A stretch of DNA of 64,000 nt from Asterias amurensis (taxonomy: Eukaryota > Echinodermata > Asteroidea > Forcipulatida > Asteriidae). Under the pieces are notes generated by a model, which did not search any database, was not told the DNA's origin, and worked only from the letters and a program-made list of their open reading frames with translations. Both the position numbers and the translations under genes were made by a program. How positions within the stretch are numbered: the first letter of the stretch is position 1; the number at the start of each line of letters is the position of its first letter. Where the stretch lies: NCBI RefSeq assembly GCF_032118995.1, contig NC_092661.1:4280501-4344500 (forward strand), read 5' to 3'. Positions 13,101-22,100 of this stretch are shown piece by piece.

Positions 13101-16100
13101 TCACAGAAGCGCTTGCCTTCTCTGCAAATTGATGGCAGAGTTTGATTCTTCGAGACTGGAGGGAGTCCAATTCAAGACAAACTTAAAATCCCACCTATTC
13201 AAACAAGCATACTCACACAATCCTCAGTCCTAATTATTTTTGTCTTTCTCTCCTCAAGCGGCATGAGCGCCTTCCTGAGGCGGATACCGGCGCTCTATTA
13301 AGTGTTCTCTATTATTATTATTATCATTATTAATTGTTAGCGTAAAAACTGTCTTGGTAACGAGCAATGGAGAGCTGTTGATAATATAAAACATTGTGAA
13401 CAACGGCTCCATCTGAAGTAACATAACTTTTGAATTAGTGATATTATTACGATATTTCAGGCCTGATGCCTTCTTAGGCATCTAAAAAGCACACGAATTT
13501 GTGCAACAGGGAGGTTTTTTATTTCATTGTTCTCTCGCAACTATAACCAATTGGGTGAAAAATGTTCACAGATTTGTTATTTTATGTTATCATTTATTTG
13601 GGATAGGCCTACAGTAAGAATACTGGTCTTTGACAAATAACACCAAAATTGAAAATTGTCTGGTGCCTTTAAAGGAACACATTGCCTTGGATCGGACGAG
13701 TTGGTCTTTAAAAAAGCGTTTTTAACCGTTTGTTATAAAAAGCATATGGTTGGAAAGATGTTTTAAAAGTAGAATACAATGATCCACACAAGTTTGCCTC
13801 GAAATTGCGTGGTTTTCCTTTTACTGTGCGAACTAACACGGTCGGCCATTTATGGGAGTCAAAAATTTGACTCCCATAAATGGCCGACTGTGTAGTCGAC
13901 GAGGTAAAAGGAAAACCGTACAATTTCGAGGCATGTTTGTGTGGATCATTGTATTCTACTTTTACAGCATCTTTCTACCTATATACATTTTATAACAAAC
14001 GCTTTTCAAAGACCAACTCGACCGATCCAAGGCAACGTGTTCCTTTAACTAAATGAACAGGTGTACATCATTAACCACTCACTGCAAAAAAAACATGTAT
14101 TGTTATTTCATTTTTAAAGGCAGTGGACACTATTGGTAATTACTCAAAATAATTATTAGCATAAAACCTTACTTGGTGACGAGTAATGGGGAGAGGTTGA
14201 TGGTATAAAACATTGTGAGAAACGGCTCCCTCTGAATTGCTATAGTTTTCGAAAAAGAAGTAATTTTCCACGAATTTGATTTCGAGACCTCAGATTTAGA
14301 ACTTGGTTCTCGAAATCAACCATCTAAATGCACACAACTTTGTGTGACAAGGGTGTTTTTTTCTTTCATTATTATCTCGCAACTTCGATGACCGATTGAG
14401 CTTAAATTTTCACAAGTTTGTTATTTTATGCACAACTTTGTGTGACAAGGGTGTTTTTTTCTTTCATTATTATCTCGCAACTTCGATGACCGATTGAGCT
14501 TAAATTTTCACAAGTTTGTTATTTTATGCAATGATGAGATACACTAAGTGAGAAGACTGGTCTTTGACAATTACCAATAGTGTCCACTGTCTTTAATGTT
14601 ATTGTCTTTGCTAGAAATTTATGTTATTTTATCATCCTATGATCGGTTCTCTGGTCGGTGTATGTTACGTGATAGCACCAATGGTGTCAATTTAAACACC
14701 AACGTTTTCGCAGCGTAGTGTTTTATTTTGACGACCCATTCAAAACTAATTCCAACAGGTAGATCGATTTATGGAGTTCCTATTTCCGGGATTGATGAAG
14801 AGCCAATAAAACGGAAATGTGTAGGCTGATTTTGAAGGCCAAATAATGCCCGAATAAATAAACCAATAGAACATGGCAATGACGAGGCATGTTCGGTGTG
14901 TAAATAAATAACTTGGTTGACGAGCGAAGTGGAAAGTTGTTATATAAAGGGTTTTGATACGTAGGAATTGAAACTTTGCATGGTGGAAATACGATATAGA
15001 AAGGTTTGCGGTAACACCATATAATGACTATCTCTAATGAGTTGGGGGTGGTTCTGAAAAGAACCGTTGGTTTAAATTCGACGTTTCGATCAGTATGCTC
15101 TGATCGTCTTCTGGAGAAAGGTTTTTGATACCTTTTTATAGGTCAGGTTTTTTGCCATGACATGAATCCCCGTGCACTCACTCTGTAAACGAAGATGTAT
15201 GTAATATAATTTAAGTGTAGAAATTTTAGCTTCATTAATAAGTCAGCAAGTTTTAAAGGCAGTGGACACTATTGGTAATTACTCAAACTATTCATTAGCA
15301 TAAAACCTTTGACGAGTAATGGGGAGAGGTTGATAGTATAAAACATTGTGAGAAACAACTCCCTCTGAAGTGATGTTGTTTTCGAGAAAGAAATATTTTT
15401 TCACGAATTTGATTTCGAGACCTCAGATTTAGATGTTAAAGTCTCGAAATCAAGCATCTGAAAGAAAAAAAACTTCGTGTAACAAGGGTGTTTTTTTTCG
15501 GGGAAATTTGGGGAGAGGTTGATAGTATAAAACATTGTGAGAAACAGCTCCCTCTGAAGTGATGTAGTTTTCGAGAAAGAAGTAGTTTTTCACGAATTTG
15601 ATTTCGAGACCTCAGATTTAGAATTTAAAGTCTCGAAATCAAGCATCTGAAAGAAAAAAAACTTCGTGTAACAAGGGTGTTTTTTTTTCGGGGAAATTTG
15701 GGGAGAGGTTGATAGTATAAAACATTGTGAGAAACAGCTCCCTCTGAAGTGATGTAGTTTTCGAGAAAGAAGTAGTTTTTCACGAATTTGATTTCGAGAC
15801 CTCAGATTTAGAATTTGAAGTCTCGAAATCAAGCATCTGAAAAGAAAAAACTTCGTGTGACAAGGGTGTTTTTTTCTTTCATTATTATCTCGCAACTTCG
15901 ACGACCGATTGAGCTCAAATTTTCACAGGTTTGTTATTTTATGCATAGGGGCCTATGTTGAGATACACCTGTGAAGGCTAGTCTTTGACAATATTACCAA
16001 TAGTGTCCGGTGTCTTTAAGGGGGAAACAAGGAAAGTCACAGAGCAGCGTTTTCAGGGGAGTCGCGTAAATCCGTTGACATGCTAAATTAATTACTTTAG

Positions 16101-19100
16101 TGAAATTGTTTTACTCATTACAAAAACTGCAGCCCATCCGCAGGGAAATCATTCTACTATCATTATCTTTATACAGTGACTCAGTTTATGTAAATCTGTG
16201 GACGTTTGTGTTTTGTGTCGTACAAAGAACTCAAACACTTATAAGAATGCAAACTGCAAAAACAATGGGGGTTTAAATTATCTGTTAATCAAAATATGTG
16301 AAGGCATGGATTTTATGGATTGTTTGAAATGTTGTCAAGGCAGGCAAAACACTGCGGCTTCAGCAATGGTCACAATGGGACATTTTGAATCGTGTGACAT
16401 GATTGACACACAAGTTCAAGTGTTAAAAAAGTAACAGTGCAAACAGTTAAGAAATGCGCCTCTTTCTTCATTATGACCATGCATTCTCCATTTACGTTTT
16501 AAATGCACTTGACACTTTTGGCTCTGCTTACCGCCGAATTCTGCGCTTACGATCGCGATTCCCTGCTTACGTGCAAGCGCCGAATTTCTGCGCTAGCCCA
16601 GTATTGCGTAGAATGCCTAGGAAAGTGAAGTACGAACGCGCAGAAGCCCAAATTCGCCGCTAACCGTGAAATACGCTTGCCGTAAGCACAGAATTCCCTG
16701 CTTCCGTAAGCGCCGATTCTGTGCTTACGGTAAGCAGAGCCATGAAATTTGGCCCTGTATTTTCATTTAGCGTATCCCAAACATAGGTCTATGCATAAAA
16801 TAACAAATCTGTGAAAATGTTGACTCAGTTGGTAATCGAAGTTGCAAGAGGATAATGCAAGAAAAAAACACCCTTGTTGCCTACACAAAATTATGTGCTT
16901 TCCGCCATGCCGAATAAATTCTTTAGGCATGAAGTAATTTATTTTGAGTGATAAATTACATCTTTATTATTTATGGGTTATTATTTAAAACACTGCAATA
17001 CAGCAGCTAAAAGCCGAAATGTACAGTTTACAAAAACATTTTTTTTTAGTTTTTACAAAACTAACCATTTCTAACAACCTATATTATGTAATGTTACTTC
17101 AGAGGGAGCCGTTTCTCACGATGTGTTATACTGTCAACAGCTCTCCATTTCTTCCTCCATGATCATGATTAAACTAGTTTATTGCTCCATGATTATACCA
17201 AGTAAGTTTTCATGCTAACGTTAACAATTATTTTGACTAATCACCAAAAGAGTCTAAATAGTGCCTTATGTTTTCTTTCATTGGGATAGCACAAAATGTG
17301 CCTGCAGGAAGTCCAGGACCTATAGCTCTCGTGTAAACATGCAGTGTCAGAAGTTACACGGTATTTACTACAAGGAAAATAGTATTTCCTCCAGCACTGA
17401 ATGCATTGTTAGAAAGGAACTGCATGGTGCCACTAATAAAGAGGATTACCTCGCCGTTAAATATCTTTGTTATCGACGAGGAAGTACTTGGCTATTATTT
17501 ACTGAAGAATGGTCAACTTAATTCGAGTTCTTAAACTAATGGTTACTTATTGTGTTCTTAGCTGCAGGAACATACAAAAATGGCAATGTTCGTGTGATGT
17601 TGGTTTTTCAGCCAGTTTGTATTATAATCATGTCAAGATCCAGAGTTTCAAGACAGAAACTGTTTCGGTAAACAGGACAAAGTTGAAATGGGTGTTTTAA
17701 GTACGTTCCTTTAGTCTGGTATTATATTTTTTATCCAAAGGCATATCAAACAGTGTTCCTTTACGTTTTGCAGTGCCAGTTTTGTTGTTGAATTGTAAAT
17801 AATAGTTGTAATAGTAACCGAATTTAATACGCGCATTTTCCCAAAGATTACAAAGCGCCAGGTATTAATTTTACTACAAGGTGAGTGGGACTAAGTTTGA
17901 AAATATGAGACCTAATCCTTAGCACCATGTACTTGTTTACAAGATGCTTTGGCGCAATATGCTGCCAATCCAGCCGGAAACACCGGGCCGAACCCCTACT
18001 CTTGAGCACTTGGTTATTTCACATGCGTTACACAACACAAACTGTTATGTATCTCAAAAAAGAAATGAACTGAGCTTTGAACTTGAAGTTATTTCTAGAA
18101 TGTAAAGTTTCACCGAGTGTGTACCGGGAAGTGCAGCGGGTTCCCCCCCCCCCCCCGTCGTCAACTCACCAACAAACCAATCATGTGGAATATAAGAGCC
18201 ATTTTGACAACCTATAGCGTGTTTACATTCATAATTCTGAACTCGCTGACACCATTTTCCCGACCCCAATATTCTTTCAACGATTGTTGTTCCAGATGAT
18301 CATGCAGTTTTTTAATAGAAATATCAAGGCACCACGCAAGTCTGGTGTCTTTTGAAATAGATGCCATACATTTCCCATAAAAAAAATACATTTCACGGCT
18401 GGGTAAACAACGTTCACCAAGTCTATGGTACTTTATTTTCTATACTCCAGACAAGTTTCCATGTGGCCATGTGTGATTGAGTCTCTGTGATAATGCAATG
18501 GTTTCGTTATAATGCAATGTTACAAATGGACACTATTGGTAATTGTCAAAGACCAGTCTTCTCACTTGCTGCATTTCAACATACGCATAATAATAATAAT
18601 AAAAAAATGTTGGTATTATGAATAGATTGAAATAGATTGAAACAGATTGAAATATTTTCTACCGCAAAAGATTTTGTTAACTTTATACAATGCATTCATT
18701 CTTTCATATTTAAATTACGCAATATTATCCTGGGGTCACGGAAAGGCACTATGTAACAAACTTTTACTATTGCAAAGAAAGCCGTTAGAATTATTACAAA
18801 AGCCAACTATCTTTCTCATTCAGCTCCTATATTTGCCGAACTTAAAGTGCTCAAATTTAATGACCTGTATCGTCTGAACTTGGGTAAATTCATGTTCAAG
18901 AACAAATACCGCCTGTTACCTAATAGCTTTAATGAAATGTTTACTTAAGCTTCATCAATACATTCCTATGGTACTCGTAAAGCATTGAAGAGGGATCTGT
19001 ATGTCAATCACAATAGAACTTGAATTCATAAAAATAGCGTTGTGCAACGAGGAGTAGAATATTGGAATAGTCTTCCCATACATTTTAAGCAACCTTCTAC

Positions 19101-22100
19101 AATCAGTACATTTTCAAGAAAACTTCAACACGACTTGCTAGATACTTATCTGTAATGCCATCAAAATCTAATGTTGTTCTTTTTAATCGTTTGCTTTGTT
19201 TGGTCTCAGCTGTCAGCTTGTGTATACCTGTGTGTCTGTAGTAACACTAGTAGTAATCGGCATCTCACCTCACGAAAGCGAGATGTAGTTTTTTTTTTTT
19301 CATACTGTTGCATTATTTTGTTCTCTGATTGTTATCATCATTGAAATTAGGCAAATTTATGTACAATTTAATCGGCAATCACTCTACCTGTATTTTCGAG
19401 AAAAGAAACACCCTGCAATAACTACTACTCAAATGCATATTCCTTATAACCTTATAATTAATGACTTTTAAGGAACACATTGCCTTGGATCGGTCGAGTT
19501 GGTCTTTGAAAAGCGTTTGTAACCGTTTTTTATATAATGCATATGGTTGGAAAGATGTTGTAAAAGTAGAATACAATGATCCACACAAACATGCATCAAA
19601 ATTGCGTGGTTTTCCTTTTACCTCGTCGACTCACACGTCGGCCATTTATGGGGGTCAAAACTTTGACTCCCATAAATGGCCGACCGTGTTAGTTCGCACA
19701 GTAGAAGGAAAACCACGCAATTTCGAGGCAAACTTGTGTGGATCATTGTATTCTACTTTTAAAACATCTTTCCAACCATATGCATTATATAAAAAACGGT
19801 TACAAACGCTTTGGTTTTGACCAACTCGTCCGATCCAAGGCAACGTGTTCCTTTAATAGTAGGAGTCCATTTAATGATGACTCGCCGTTGTGTTGTTTGT
19901 AGGCCTACACCTATCATCTGACCATGTTGTCCCTTGTCTTTGTCTTTGTTTGTGTTCCTTAGTATCATGTTTGTCTGTCAATAGGTTAGGGCACAAAAGC
20001 ATTTTGCTTAACCTTACACCTAAATGTTGTCTTTAAATTACTGCTCATTTTATTTTTTTTGAAGTAGTGTGTACCTAATCATACCTCATACGATATTACT
20101 TGTTTTAATTTTGACATAAATCTACGCTATTGTATTATTGTTTTGTATGACAGCATTGAAATAAATGTACTGAATATGAATATGAATATAAAATAACAAA
20201 CCTGTGAAAACTTGAGCTCAATTGGTCGTCGAAGTTTTGAAATAATAATGAACGAAAAAAAACACCCTTGTCACACGAAGGTGTGTGCGTTTAGATGGTT
20301 CATTTCGAGACCTCACGTTCTAAATCTGAGGTCTCGAAATCAAATTCGTGGAAAATTACTTCTTTCTCGGAAACTATGGCACTTCAGAGGGAGCCGTTTC
20401 TCACAATGTTTTATACCATCAACATCTCCCTATTACTTGTCCCCAAGAAAGGTTTTATGCTAATAATTATTTTGAGTAATAACAATAGTGTCCACTGCCT
20501 TTAAATGGAGGTGGTGACTAATATAGCTACTGTCCCCAACAAGGTGAATTTGGGATGGTAGGTGGTGTTGGGAAAACCTCAGAACCTATGCAATTATTTG
20601 TCAGACTCTAAAAACTAGAGCTACCCAACTCAAGCACCCGCCTGCTCAACCCTTTGTAATGGTCCAGTCTAGGGTATCAGTGTATTTGACTCCCCGAGGG
20701 GATTGAGATGATTTTGTTTTCTGACCACGGCTAAGGCCTGGCCTAGGCTCCGTCCGCAAAAACTACCGACGAAGCCTAAGTCTGAGCCTTAGGTCAGAGC
20801 CTTAGCCACAACATAAGTCGGAGTCTGGCCGCAACCTAAGTTGGAGCCTAAGCCGGGACTCTGGTCGGAGCATCCTCAACCAAGTCAGAGCCTAAGCCGG
20901 GACTCTGGTCGGAGCCTAAGTCGGGACATAAGCCACAACCTAAGCTAAAAATACTGGGCATTGAATTATACACAGCAGTATGACTCTCATTATATGCGTT
21001 CAGCAAAGCGTTACAAGTTTTTGTAACTGAGCTATCGACTGCACAATTCGAGCTGTTTACTTAGCCACGGGAAACTCATTTTATTTTGTGAAGTCTTGGT
21101 GTGAAAGTCTTTTAGATCTATAACCAATACCATGTGTGTGTGAGCATTTTTCCCGTATGTGTTGGTCTAGCTCAACCTCGGTGGAAGGGTGCATTTTAAA
21201 GCAAGTCGTTTACACGATTCGAAACACGGTCAACATGGTTGGAACCACCGTAACGTAAATGTTTGAACTTTAACAAAAAGTAAATTACTTTACAAAACAC
21301 AAAGAAACCAATTTCTTTTGAAGACATATTTTACTTTAAACAGTGTGTTATAAACATGCCAATTTGGAAACGTAGACATAGAATTTGAGATAAAATTCTC
21401 ATAAAAAAAACTAATGTCATTAGTTACAAAAACTGCATTTACTTAAAAAAGGTCGCCGTTTCTAACAATGTTTTATACCACCAAAAACAACTCTCCGAAG
21501 CTCTGTATACTAAGTAACTTTGAATGGTCATCTATTTTAGTAAATACCAAAAGTTCACCCTGCCTTAAACTAATTGTTATTAAGTGTTAACACGTTAAAA
21601 GGGACACGTTGCCTTGGATCGGACGAGTAACCGTTCGTTATCAAACGCATATGGATGGAAAGCGGTTTTAAAAGTAGAATATAATGATCCACACGAATTT
21701 GTCTCGAAATTGCATGGTTTTATGGTTTTCCTTTTACTTTGCGAACTAATAACACGGTCGGCCATTTATGGGGGTCAACAATTTGACTCCAGTAAATGGC
21801 CGACCGTTGTTAATCGACAAGGTAAAAAGAAAACCACGCAATTTCGAGGCATATTTGTGTGGATCATTGTATTCTACTTTAAAAACATCTTTCCAACCAT
21901 ATGCATTTTATAGAAAACGGTTACAAACGCTTTTCAAAGACCAACTCGACCAGTCCAGGGCAACCTGTTCCTTTAATTTTGCTGTCACTTATTAATCATT
22001 CATTTTGTGAAAAGGGAAGTCGGTCGGGCAAGCACTGTCAGGAAACAGCAGTCATACCATCAACGGCCGACTTCCCGTTAAAGGCAGTAGACACCACTGG

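Noticed and set aside
15040..15135. Hammerhead ribozyme in the GATCAGAGCATACTGATCG repeat
   Set aside because: GAAAC follows the hairpin as in hammerheads, but the CUGANGA core is missing.
14114..16019. Direct repeats that might suggest a CRISPR-like array
   Set aside because: Units are 98 and 190 bp parts of a mobile element with no unique spacers, in an animal genome.
19461..19843. Mirrored open frames of similar protein on both strands
   Set aside because: A consequence of the family B palindrome; the same frames appear broken in the other copies.
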